A DNA stretch of 64,000 nucleotides from Bog-473 sp963721585. GTDB lineage: Bacteria > Actinomycetota > Acidimicrobiia > Acidimicrobiales > RAAP-2. Positions 36,810-44,355 of this stretch are shown in pieces; the first letter of the stretch is position 1; each line of letters begins with the position of its first letter. The position numbers were made by a program, and so were the translations under genes. Below the pieces are notes generated by a model. That model saw only the letters and a program-made list of their open reading frames with translations, was not told where the DNA came from and made no database searches. The stretch lies in contig CAVRJN010000001.1 in assembly GCA_963721585.1 (NCBI GenBank), forward strand, positions 248,001 through 312,000, read 5' to 3'.

Positions 36810-37790
36810 ATGAACTACACGAATCTTGGAACGTCCGGCCTGCGGGTCTCGAGGGTCTGCCTCGGCATGATGGGCTTCGGGAACGGCAGCGACCGGCCCT
36901 GGGTCATTGACGAGGATGCGGCGGAACCGATCGTACGGGCCGCCGTCGAGGGGGGCGTCACTTTCTTCGACACAGCGGATGCCTACTCCGGGGGCGCCAG
37001 TGAGGTTGCGACCGGCCGGCTGGTGCCCAAGTACCTGACGCGGGACGAAGCCGTGATCGCCACCAAGGTGTTCATGCCGGTCGGCGCGGGTGAGAATGGT
37101 GGCGGCCTGGGTCGAAAGCACGTTCTCGCCGGCATCGATGCCTCCCTCACGCACCTGAAGATGGATTACGTGGACCTGTATCAGATCCACCGCTGGGATC
37201 CCCGCACGCCCATCGAGGAGACGATGGAGGCATTGCACGACGTCGTGCGAGCCGGCAAGGCGCGCTACATCGGGGCCAGCAGCATGTTCTCGTGGCAGTT
37301 CGCCAAGGCGCAGTACACGGCGGAGGCGCACGGCTGGACCAAGTTCGTCTCCATGCAGAACCACTACAACCTCATTTACCGGGAGGAGGAGCGCGAGATG
37401 ATTCCGCTCTGCCTCGACCAGGGCGTGGGGTGCATCCCGTGGAGCCCCCTGGCGCGCGGGGTGCTGGCGGGAAACCGGACACGTGACGGTGGGCGTCACA
37501 CGACCCGCTCGAGCACGGACGCCTTCACCGACTACCTCTACGACCAGCCCACAGACTTTGATGTCGTCGACGCCGTCGTCGAGGTCGCTGCCGCGCGCGA
37601 TGTCCCGCCGGCACAGGTCGCTCTGGCCTGGTTGCTCGCCAAGCCGGGTGTGTCGGCGCCGATCGTGGGCGCCACCAAGAAGAAGCATCTGAAGGACGCG
37701 CTGGCCGCCGAGGCACTGGAATTGTCCGACGACGAGATCGCCGCGCTCGAGAAGCCCTACGTGCCCCACCCCGTTCTCGGGCACTTCTAG
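36810..37790 (+). CDS. Aldo/keto reductase
   Basis: An NADPH-dependent oxidoreductase of 326 residues with a TIM barrel. The catalytic residues are visible: Asp and Tyr in FFDTADAYSGG, Lys in VIATKVFMP, and His in DLYQIHRWDP. The coenzyme region includes PWSPLARGVLAGN and SAPIVGATKKKHLKDAL. It resembles YghZ/YajO-type reductases that act on methylglyoxal and other aldehydes. The physiological substrate is unknown. It is followed by an acyl-CoA ligase 72 bp downstream on the same strand. Confidence 0.92.
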   Translation: MNYTNLGTSGLRVSRVCLGMMGFGNGSDRPWVIDEDAAEPIVRAAVEGGVTFFDTADAYSGGASEVATGRLVPKYLTRDEAVIATKVFMPVGAGENGGGLGRKHVLAGIDASLTHLKMDYVDLYQIHRWDPRTPIEETMEALHDVVRAGKARYIGASSMFSWQFAKAQYTAEAHGWTKFVSMQNHYNLIYREEEREMIPLCLDQGVGCIPWSPLARGVLAGNRTRDGGRHTTRSSTDAFTDYLYDQPTDFDVVDAVVEVAAARDVPPAQVALAWLLAKPGVSAPIVGATKKKHLKDALAAEALELSDDEIAALEKPYVPHPVLGHF

Positions 37791-37862
37791 GAGGACGACG
37801 CGCAAGCCTTCAGGTAGGGTCGCGGCGCCGGGTTGAGCCAAGGAACACAGATCGGGGGTGGC

Positions 37863-39410
37863 ATGCGGGTCGCACTCACGGTGGCCGACTTCCTGAACCG
37901 GGCCGCGCTGGTCTACGGGAACCGCACGGCGGTCGTCGACGAGGCTTCGGTGCCGGGCTCCTACGGGACGCTCACCTACCGCGAACTCGAAGCCCGGGCG
38001 CGCGGCATGGCCCTGGCGCTGGACGATCTCGGGGTGGACCACGGGGAGCGCGTCGCGATCGTCAGTCCGAACTCAGGGCGGTTCCTGACTTCCTACTTCG
38101 GTGTCAGCGGGTACGGCCGCACCCTGGTCCCGATCAACTTCCGGTTGACCTCCGGGGAGATCGCGTATGTCGTGCAACATTCCGGAGCGTCAGTCCTCCT
38201 GTACGACCCTGATCTGGTCGAGGAGGTCGGCTCCATCAAGGTTGCGCACCGCTTCTGCCTTGACGGCATCGACGATGCAGTCCTGTTCGCACCCGCGCCA
38301 GATGGAGCGGCACCGCGGGCCTGGGAGCCCGAGGAGGACGCCGCCTGCTCCGTGAACTACACGTCGGGCACGACGGCGCGGCCGAAGGGGGTGCAGCTGA
38401 CCCAACGCAACTGCTGGCTGAATGCGGCCATCTTCGGATGGCATACCGGCGTCAGCGATCGCGACGTGCTGCTCCACACGCTGCCGATGTTCCATTGCAA
38501 CGGCTGGGGCATGCCCTACGCCGTGACCGGCATGGGCGGCACGCACATCGTGCTGCGGAAGGTCGACGGCGAGGAGATCCTGTCGCGCATCGAGCGACAC
38601 GGTGTGACGTTGTTGTGCGGCGCGCCGGCGGTGGTGGCTGCGATCCTGAGCGCCGCGGAGACCCGGGCCGCCGAGGGCCGGTCCGTGCCCGGGCGTGGCA
38701 CGGTGCGCATCGTCGTGGCCGGAGCGCCGCCGCCGTCCAGGACCATCGAGCGGGTGGAGTCCGACCTCGGATGGGAGTTCATTCAGATCTACGGCCTGAC
38801 CGAGACAGCGCCGCTGCTGACCATCAACCGTGCGCCGGCTGAATGGGACGGGCTGGACGCCGCGACGCGGTCGCAGCTGCTCAGCCGTGCCGGCGCCCCG
38901 GCACTGGGCGTCCAGATCGCCCTCGACGAGGACGGTGAGGTCCTGGCCCGCTCCAATCACGTCTTCGCCGGCTACTGGGAGCAGCCGGTCGAGACCGATG
39001 CGGCGCTCCGGGGTGGGTGGTTCCACACCGGCGACGGCGGCCACCTCGACGGCGCGCACGTGGTGATCTCGGACCGCAAGAAGGACGTGATCATCACCGG
39101 GGGTGAGAACGTGTCCTCCATAGAGGTCGAGGATTGCCTGTACCAGCACGACGCGGTGGCCGAGGTGGCAGTGATCGGCGTGCCCGACGAACGATGGGGC
39201 GAGACGGTCAAGGCGCTGGTCGTCGTGCGTGATGGATCTTCGGTCACCGAGGAGGAGCTCGTCGCCCACTGTCGTGAGCGGCTGGCGCACTTCAAGGCGC
39301 CCACCAGCGTGGAGCTGCGCGACGCCCTCGACCGGACGGCGACGGGGAAACTACAGAAGTACAAACTCCGCCAGCCCTACTGGGAGGGCCGGGAGACGTT
39401 CGTCAACTAG
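37863..39410 (+). CDS. AMP-dependent acyl-CoA ligase
   Basis: Activates a carboxylic acid to its CoA thioester through an acyl-AMP. The 515 residues contain the AMP-binding P-loop NYTSGTTARPKGVQLT, QIYGLTETAPLLTI, and the hinge ISDRKKDVIITGGENVSSIE. The C-terminal lysine is in TATGKLQKYKLR. It looks like the medium/long-chain FadD-type or 3-(methylthio)propionyl-type ligases of actinobacteria. Chain length cannot be read from sequence alone. The ATG at 37863 follows GGGGGTGG and is preferred to the TTG at 37833. Its end overlaps the convergent rnd stop by 4 bp. Confidence 0.92.
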   Translation: MRVALTVADFLNRAALVYGNRTAVVDEASVPGSYGTLTYRELEARARGMALALDDLGVDHGERVAIVSPNSGRFLTSYFGVSGYGRTLVPINFRLTSGEIAYVVQHSGASVLLYDPDLVEEVGSIKVAHRFCLDGIDDAVLFAPAPDGAAPRAWEPEEDAACSVNYTSGTTARPKGVQLTQRNCWLNAAIFGWHTGVSDRDVLLHTLPMFHCNGWGMPYAVTGMGGTHIVLRKVDGEEILSRIERHGVTLLCGAPAVVAAILSAAETRAAEGRSVPGRGTVRIVVAGAPPPSRTIERVESDLGWEFIQIYGLTETAPLLTINRAPAEWDGLDAATRSQLLSRAGAPALGVQIALDEDGEVLARSNHVFAGYWEQPVETDAALRGGWFHTGDGGHLDGAHVVISDRKKDVIITGGENVSSIEVEDCLYQHDAVAEVAVIGVPDERWGETVKALVVVRDGSSVTEEELVAHCRERLAHFKAPTSVELRDALDRTATGKLQKYKLRQPYWEGRETFVN

Positions 39411-40588
39411 CCCGCCGACGTAGGCGGTGGGAGCGGCTTCCCGGAGCGCTCCTCCATGACGAGGTGACCGCGCTGATCGAAGGCGGCCGCGACCTCTCCG
39501 GCGATCAGACGGCGCAGCGGGTCCCCCACAATGGTTCGGCGCCAGCCCGTATCGAGCCGGCTCGGCTCGCGGCAGAGGAGTTGGGCGATGTCGGCTCGCG
39601 TGGCGAGGAGGCCCTGGTCGAAATCGAGGTCGTCGGCGATCTGGCGCACCACGCCCGAACACACGGCCACCGCGGCCGGGGGAGCCGGCGCGTCGCGTCC
39701 TTCCGACGGCATGTGGATCTGGTCCGGCGGGAGGTCGAGGCCGCGCGCAACGGCCCGCATGATCTCGGCTGCCCGACCTTGAGCCAGGTGTCGTCCGTCG
39801 ACGCCCCGCGTGCCGCGCAGCTCGTCGGTGTTGCGCGGCGGCCGCTGTGACAGGGCGAGCAGCCCGAGGTCCGACAGCACCATGCGGCGGGGTCGGTTGG
39901 TCTCGGCGGCCGTGCGTTCGCGCCACGCTGCCACTTCCTGCGCCACCGCTCGCGAACGTCGGGACATGCCCCGTATGTCGCCGAGCTTCCACCAGGCCTC
40001 CTCGGGGACGCGGGCCGGTGCACGGTCCCCCAGCACCTGGTCGCATTCGCTGAGGGCCCATTCCAACCGACCCAGCGCCCGCAGCCGCTCTGTGAGCACG
40101 TCCCGCAGCTCGAGCAGGTGGGCGACGTCGTTGAGGGCGTAGGTGATCTGGCGGTCCGAGATCGGCCGGACGAGCCAGTCCGAGAGCCGGTCCGCCTTCG
40201 GCAGTGAGACGCCGAGCATCTGGTCCACCAGGCGGGACAGTGAGGGCGTGGAGAGACCCAGAAACCCGGCGACGATCTGGGTGTCGAAAACTGTCGTGGG
40301 CACGGTGCCGCACGCCGCCATCAGCACGTCGAGGTCTTGGGACGCTGCATGGGCCACCGCGACACCAGGGCCGCCGAAGACGGTGGCCAGCGGCGCGGGG
40401 TCGACCGCGAGCGGGTCCACGAGCGCCACGTTGCCGGCCCAGGCGATCTGGATCAGCGCCAGGTCGGGCACGTAGGTGCGCTCGGTGTGAAACTCGGTGT
40501 CGAAGGCGTACGAGTCCTGGGCCGCCACCTCGGCGACCAGCGCCTCGAGCCCTGCGGTCTCGACCACAATGGTCGGCGGTCCGGTCAC
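39407..40588 (-). CDS. rnd: Ribonuclease D (3'-5' exonuclease with HRDC domain)
   Basis: Trims 3' ends of tRNA precursors and other stable RNAs. The 393 residues have the DEDD exonuclease blocks SYAFDTEFHTERTYVPDLAL, AVAHAASQDLDVL, FDTQIVAGFLG and YALNDVAHLLELRDVL. An HRDC domain of the ALSQRPPRNTDELRGTRGVDG type follows. A C-terminal helical part with a QLLCREPSRLDTGWRR segment completes it. Length and arrangement match actinobacterial RNase D. It starts with GTG. Confidence 0.93.
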   Translation of the reverse strand: MTGPPTIVVETAGLEALVAEVAAQDSYAFDTEFHTERTYVPDLALIQIAWAGNVALVDPLAVDPAPLATVFGGPGVAVAHAASQDLDVLMAACGTVPTTVFDTQIVAGFLGLSTPSLSRLVDQMLGVSLPKADRLSDWLVRPISDRQITYALNDVAHLLELRDVLTERLRALGRLEWALSECDQVLGDRAPARVPEEAWWKLGDIRGMSRRSRAVAQEVAAWRERTAAETNRPRRMVLSDLGLLALSQRPPRNTDELRGTRGVDGRHLAQGRAAEIMRAVARGLDLPPDQIHMPSEGRDAPAPPAAVAVCSGVVRQIADDLDFDQGLLATRADIAQLLCREPSRLDTGWRRTIVGDPLRRLIAGEVAAAFDQRGHLVMEERSGKPLPPPTSAG

Positions 40589-41005
40589 CAGATCCCGCCC
40601 GCGCCGGACCCGAGGTCGGGTGCGCTCGTCTTCACGGCTGGGGAGGGTGGCTCCGTGGGTCGGCCTCGTTGCGTTTCGGTGGCACCGGGCCGGGTGGCCC
40701 AGCGGCGGAATGGGATACGCCGGTCATCCGTGCGGACCGCGCGTTCCGCACCTCACGATAGCGCAGATAGTGCGCCCACGGGTTCCGATTCCGCTCCTTT
40801 CTCCCTGGTCAGGGAGGGTGTCGACGCCGCCTGCAAGCCTGGGGAAACGCTCTGCGGACGAAGGGCCCGGGTGAAACCGCGGGCCCCATCGCCAGCGTTG
40901 TCGAGCCGGCACCGCAACGCCTGGAGCCCACCTGATGACTTACGGCTCTGTTCGGGCCCTCGACGTTCCGATAAGAGTGAGAGGTCCGTATCGGAGGGGG
41001 ACAGC
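40589..41005. other. 417-bp gap upstream of the GGDEF-like gene
   Basis: Open frames cross it, but none has a ribosome site or a recognisable product, so I see no gene. The main structure is an inverted repeat at 40967-40995: TCCGATA and TATCGGA, 15 bases apart. Its right arm overlaps the GGAGGGGG ribosome site of the next gene. A protein bound there could block translation or transcription of that gene. Confidence 0.5.
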
Positions 41006-41683
41006 GTGAAAAAGGCCAAGAAGCAGCTTGGCGAGGTCAGCTCCGGTGAGGGCGCGGAGGTTTCCGAGGCTCCGTCCGAGCCCACCGGCCAGGAGGGCTC
41101 CGCCGGTGCGCGCGCCGGTACGGCCGAGAGCGTCGAGTCGATGCTGCGGGAGTTCAGCTCGGTCGGGGCCGAGGCGCCGGTGACCGGGGGGCTGCCGCGG
41201 GGGAAGTACGACCAGCTGTGGCAGCTCTCCATGGCCGACCCGCACACCGGCCTGGCCAACAAGCTCCTGCTGCTCGATCGCCTGACCCAGGCACTGGTCC
41301 GGCGGCGGCGACACGGGGGTGAGGTCGTCGTGTGTCACATCGAGCTGGACAATCTGGCCGAGATCAACCTCGACCTCGGTTATGCGATCGGAAACACGGT
41401 GCTGAGCGAGACGGCCCGCCGGCTCACGTCGGTGCTGCGGGCCGAGGACACGATCGGCCGGGTGGGCGGGAGCGAGCTCGTCGTGGTCCTGGCTGTGACC
41501 GACGAGCAGGTGGTGGGGCCCCTTCTCCGCCGGCTACAGCGCACACTCGACGAGCCGGTGGCCGTCGGCGGCCAGGGGATCCGTCTCACCGCGTCCCTGG
41601 GGGTCGCCGTGGCCGAGGACTCCGAGTCTGCCGAGGACGTTCTGGCCCGGGCGGACCGGTCCACCCGGGTCGTTCGGCGCTAG
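41006..41683 (+). CDS. GGDEF-domain-like protein with degenerate active site
   Basis: A 225-residue soluble protein beginning with GTG behind a strong GGAGGGGG. The first 70 residues are charged and low complexity. The rest has the diguanylate-cyclase fold: DPHTGLANKLLLLDRLTQAL (usually LTGLxNR), the strand VVVCHIELDNLAEINLDLGY, then TIGRVGGSELVVVL. That last block should read GGDEF or GGEEF but is GGSEL, so the metal-binding and catalytic acid is lost. It probably does not make cyclic-di-GMP; such proteins often bind a nucleotide or serve as regulators. Inverted CCGATA/TATCGG repeats flank the gene on both sides. Confidence 0.8.
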   Translation: MKKAKKQLGEVSSGEGAEVSEAPSEPTGQEGSAGARAGTAESVESMLREFSSVGAEAPVTGGLPRGKYDQLWQLSMADPHTGLANKLLLLDRLTQALVRRRRHGGEVVVCHIELDNLAEINLDLGYAIGNTVLSETARRLTSVLRAEDTIGRVGGSELVVVLAVTDEQVVGPLLRRLQRTLDEPVAVGGQGIRLTASLGVAVAEDSESAEDVLARADRSTRVVRR

Positions 41684-41697
41684 CCCGGGTGGGGGTG

Positions 41698-41775
41698 CTA
41701 TCGGAGCGTTCATGGGTCCGATAGGGAGTTACGGCCCTATCTGAAAGAGGAGTATCGGCCCTATTGGCCGAACCC
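41698..41775. promoter_or_regulatory. Cluster of CTATCGG/CCGATAG and GGCCCTAT repeats
   Basis: A 114-bp gap holds CTATCGG (41698-41704) with its inverse CCGATAG (41718-41724). Then come two direct copies of CGGCCCTAT, at about 41732 and 41756, 24 bp apart, the second embedded in TATCGGCCCTATTGG. The density suggests an operator array in front of the gene at 41798. The protein that would bind is unknown. Confidence 0.5.
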
Positions 41776-41797
41776 AATTCCGGCAAAATTATGAGCG

Positions 41798-42136
41798 ATG
41801 TCTATTTACAGCGAGTTGCTCGCCGGGCTGTGTGCCGACGTGGACCCCTTGCCGTTGCCCGTTTCACGGGACGAGCTGGTGGTGATCCTTCTGCAGTGCC
41901 GCCGCCGCATGGCCGGGAACGGGGACGAAGGCGAGCACATCATGGCCGAGGACCTGGCGCTCGAGCTCGATCACGACCGCATGCTGCTCCGCCTCTGCAG
42001 CGCCATGGGCATTGAGTCCGAGCCCGGCCGGTTCGCGAACCCGCTGGTCGAACGGGAGCGGCTGGAGGCCAGGCTCAGAGAGCTCGGGGTGGATTTTCGG
42101 ACCCTCGACGACAACCGTCGGGCCAGGGTCGCCTAG
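41798..42136 (+). CDS. Small hypothetical protein
   Basis: A 112-residue, mostly helical, charged protein starting MSIYSELLAGLCADVDPLPL. No signal peptide, membrane helix or known motif. A helical stretch (DLALELDHDRMLLRLCSAMG) is followed by RERLEARLRELGVDFRTLDD, which might form a coiled coil. No family recognised. It is notable mainly for the repeat-rich region upstream and for lying between a GGDEF-like protein and a two-component system. Confidence 0.65.
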   Translation: MSIYSELLAGLCADVDPLPLPVSRDELVVILLQCRRRMAGNGDEGEHIMAEDLALELDHDRMLLRLCSAMGIESEPGRFANPLVERERLEARLRELGVDFRTLDDNRRARVA

Positions 42137-42161
42137 GAACGGAGAAACGGGTTCCCGCTGG

Positions 42162-42818
42162 TCAGGACCTGGGATTGAAGGCTTTGCGCTCGGCCAGGAC
42201 GGCGGCGTAGACGGCGGCCTCGGTACGCCGGCGCATCCCGAGTTTCGACAACAGGCTCGAGACGTAGTTCTTGACGGTGGCCTCGGCCAGGAAGAGTTGC
42301 TCCGCGATCTGGCGGTTCGACTGGCCTTGCGCGATGAGCTCCAGGACCTTGCGCTCCTGGGGGGTCAGGACAGTGAGGCGCGATTCGGCCTCCTGGTCCT
42401 TGCGCAACCGGTCGAAGAGCTCCTGGGTCAGCACCGGATCGAGGAGCGACATGCCCTGACTGACCCGGCGGATGTCACCCAGTAGGTCACCCCCGCCGAC
42501 TTCCTTGAGGACGTACCCCGAGGCGCCGGCCATGATCGACGAGAAGAGGGCGTCGTCATCGGAGTACGACGTGAGCATGAGACACCTGACCTGAGGCGTC
42601 AGCGACTGGACCTCGCGGCACACTTCGATGCCGTTGCCGTCGGGGAGACGGACGTCGAGGATCGCGACGTCGGGCATGGTCTCGCGGATCAGGCGGAGGC
42701 CATCTCCGGCGGTTCCCGACTCGCCGACGACATCCATGTCGTCCTCGGACTCGAGCAGCGTGCGCAGGCCTGTGCGCACGAGCTCGTGATCGTCGAGGAG
42801 GAACACCCGAATCGTCAT
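42162..42818 (-). CDS. NarL/DevR-type response regulator
   Basis: A 218-residue response regulator. The receiver domain has the acidic pair LLDDHELVRTG, the phospho-acceptor Asp55 in VAILDVRLPDG, and the Lys in GYVLKEVGGGDLL. The LuxR-type helix-turn-helix is LTPQERKVLELIAQGQSNRQ and LAEATVKNYVSSLLSKLG. It resembles DevR/DosR of mycobacteria, but I see no Dos box nearby. It is divergent from its probable sensor kinase with 113 bp between the starts. Confidence 0.93.
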   Translation of the reverse strand: MTIRVFLLDDHELVRTGLRTLLESEDDMDVVGESGTAGDGLRLIRETMPDVAILDVRLPDGNGIEVCREVQSLTPQVRCLMLTSYSDDDALFSSIMAGASGYVLKEVGGGDLLGDIRRVSQGMSLLDPVLTQELFDRLRKDQEAESRLTVLTPQERKVLELIAQGQSNRQIAEQLFLAEATVKNYVSSLLSKLGMRRRTEAAVYAAVLAERKAFNPRS

Positions 42819-42931
42819 CTGCTCAATAGTGCCACGCCTCCGGCCCGCTTCGGCGGTCCTCGGGTGGTGCGCAACCGACTTGCACCCGGCCTCGCGGCAC
42901 AGGCGATTGGTCCCCTCTATCCTGACCTCCC

Positions 42932-44089
42932 GTGCAGCCCTTCGACAGGATCGACGATCCCGCCAAGCTGCGCCGATTGGTGCAGGCGATCCTCATCCTC
43001 GACGCCGAGCTGAACCTTCCGGTGGTGCTCCGCCGGATCAGTCACGAGGCCCGCGACCTCGTCGACGCACGGTACGGGGCGCTCGGGGTCCTGACCGAGG
43101 ACGGACGGGCCCTGGACCAGTTTCTGACCGTCGGCCTCAGCCACGAGGAGGAACGGGCCATTGGTCCCCGCCCGACCGGGCGGGGCGTGCTCGGCACCCT
43201 CATCGCGGAGGACAAGCCACTCCGCCTGGCCGACCTGGCCCGGAGTCCGGAGAGCTTCGGATTCCCCCCGGGCCATCCCGCCATGACGTCCTTCCTCGGC
43301 GTGCCCGTCCGGGTGCACGGCGAGGTCTACGGGATCCTCTACCTGACCAACAAGACGACGGCTCCGGAGTTCTCCGAGGACGACGAGGAGCTGGTCCTGG
43401 CGCTCGCCATGGCAGCGGGGATCGCCATCGAGAACGCCCGGCTCCACGGCATTGTGCGCGACCGCGCCCTCACCGAGGACAGGGATCGGATCGCCCGCGA
43501 CCTCCACGACTCGGTCATTCAGCGCCTCTTCGCCATCGGGCTGTCACTCCAGGGGACGGCCCGACTCGTCGAGCGGCCCGAGGCCGTGATGCGGATCGGG
43601 GAAGCGATCGACAAGCTCGACGAGACGATCCGGCAGCTGCGCAAGGCGATCTTCGACATAGAGCTCACGATCAGCAGGGAGGGCCTGCACCCCAAGGTCC
43701 TCGACCTCGTCCACGAGCTGCGTCCGGTGCTCGGCCTTCTTCCCCAGGTCTCGTTCAGCGGCCCGGTGGACACCGTCGTCAGCGATCCACTCGCCGAGGA
43801 GGTCCTTGCCGTCCTCCGGGAGGCGTTGACCAACGTCGGCAAGCACGCCCGCGCCTCCAAGGTGGTGATCACGATCGCCGCCGGTGAGGAGCTGCGTCTC
43901 GTGGTCGCCGACGACGGGGTGGGCATCGGGGACGCCAAGGCGGCCGGCCTCGGGCTCAAGAACCTGCGGCAGCGGGCCGAGCGCCAGGGAGGCGACGTCG
44001 AACTCGGGACGTCCCGCGAGGGCGGGACGCGACTGACCTGGCATGTGCCTCTCGAAACCGTCGAGGCGGGAGCCGCCCCCACGGACTGA
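42932..44089 (+). CDS. GAF-domain sensor histidine kinase
   Basis: The 385-residue cytoplasmic partner of the adjacent response regulator. One GAF domain covers about residues 25-175 (ARYGALGVLTEDGRALDQFL, FLGVPVRVHGEVYGILYLTN). The HisKA_3 helix has the phospho-acceptor His in DRIARDLHDSVIQRLFAIGL. The ATPase part shows LREALTNVGKHARASKV and VVADDGVGIGD, ending with LKNLRQRAERQGGDVEL. Mycobacterial DevS has two GAF domains, one binding heme; here only one is present and a heme ligand cannot be assigned. Start GTG. The ligand is unknown. Confidence 0.92.
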   Translation: MQPFDRIDDPAKLRRLVQAILILDAELNLPVVLRRISHEARDLVDARYGALGVLTEDGRALDQFLTVGLSHEEERAIGPRPTGRGVLGTLIAEDKPLRLADLARSPESFGFPPGHPAMTSFLGVPVRVHGEVYGILYLTNKTTAPEFSEDDEELVLALAMAAGIAIENARLHGIVRDRALTEDRDRIARDLHDSVIQRLFAIGLSLQGTARLVERPEAVMRIGEAIDKLDETIRQLRKAIFDIELTISREGLHPKVLDLVHELRPVLGLLPQVSFSGPVDTVVSDPLAEEVLAVLREALTNVGKHARASKVVITIAAGEELRLVVADDGVGIGDAKAAGLGLKNLRQRAERQGGDVELGTSREGGTRLTWHVPLETVEAGAAPTD

Positions 44090-44196
44090 CGCGCCGGCGC
44101 GCCGGCAAGGGTCCCCGCGCACACCGATCGCACCACTTTCGAATCACAACGCCGGCGCAAATTTCTCAAGGCCCGTTGTTTCGACGCCGATCTATT

Positions 44197-44300
44197 GCTC
44201 ATCGTTTGTCGAGAACGACAAAGGCAAACCTCCCGCGAGGGAGGGACGCAAAGCTACGGGACTCGTTCGAGTTCGCCGGGCCGCCGAACCAGCAATGAGC
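44197..44300 (+). ncRNA. Cyclic-di-GMP-I riboswitch (GEMM-I)
   Basis: The conserved core is plain: AAGGCAAACC (44221-44230), a perfect 6-bp stem CCTCCC/GGGAGG capped by the GNRA tetraloop GCGA (44229-44244), then GACGCAAAGCTACGGG (44245-44260). The second arm contains GTTCG/CGAAC (44271-44289) enclosing CCGGGCCGC. GCTCAT (44197-44202) can close the outer stem with ATGAGC (44295-44300). All match the class I cyclic-di-GMP aptamer. It lies 55 bp before the secreted glycosidase-like gene. Whether it switches on or off is not evident; no terminator is obvious. Confidence 0.93.
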
Positions 44301-44355
44301 GCGCCGCTCGTCGCCTTCGCGATCCGTCGTCTGCGGGTCGAAGGGGGAAATGACG

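Noticed and set aside
42819..42931. DosR-type box between the response regulator and sensor kinase
   Set aside because: No GGGACT...GNCCC palindrome is present in the 113-bp divergent gap.
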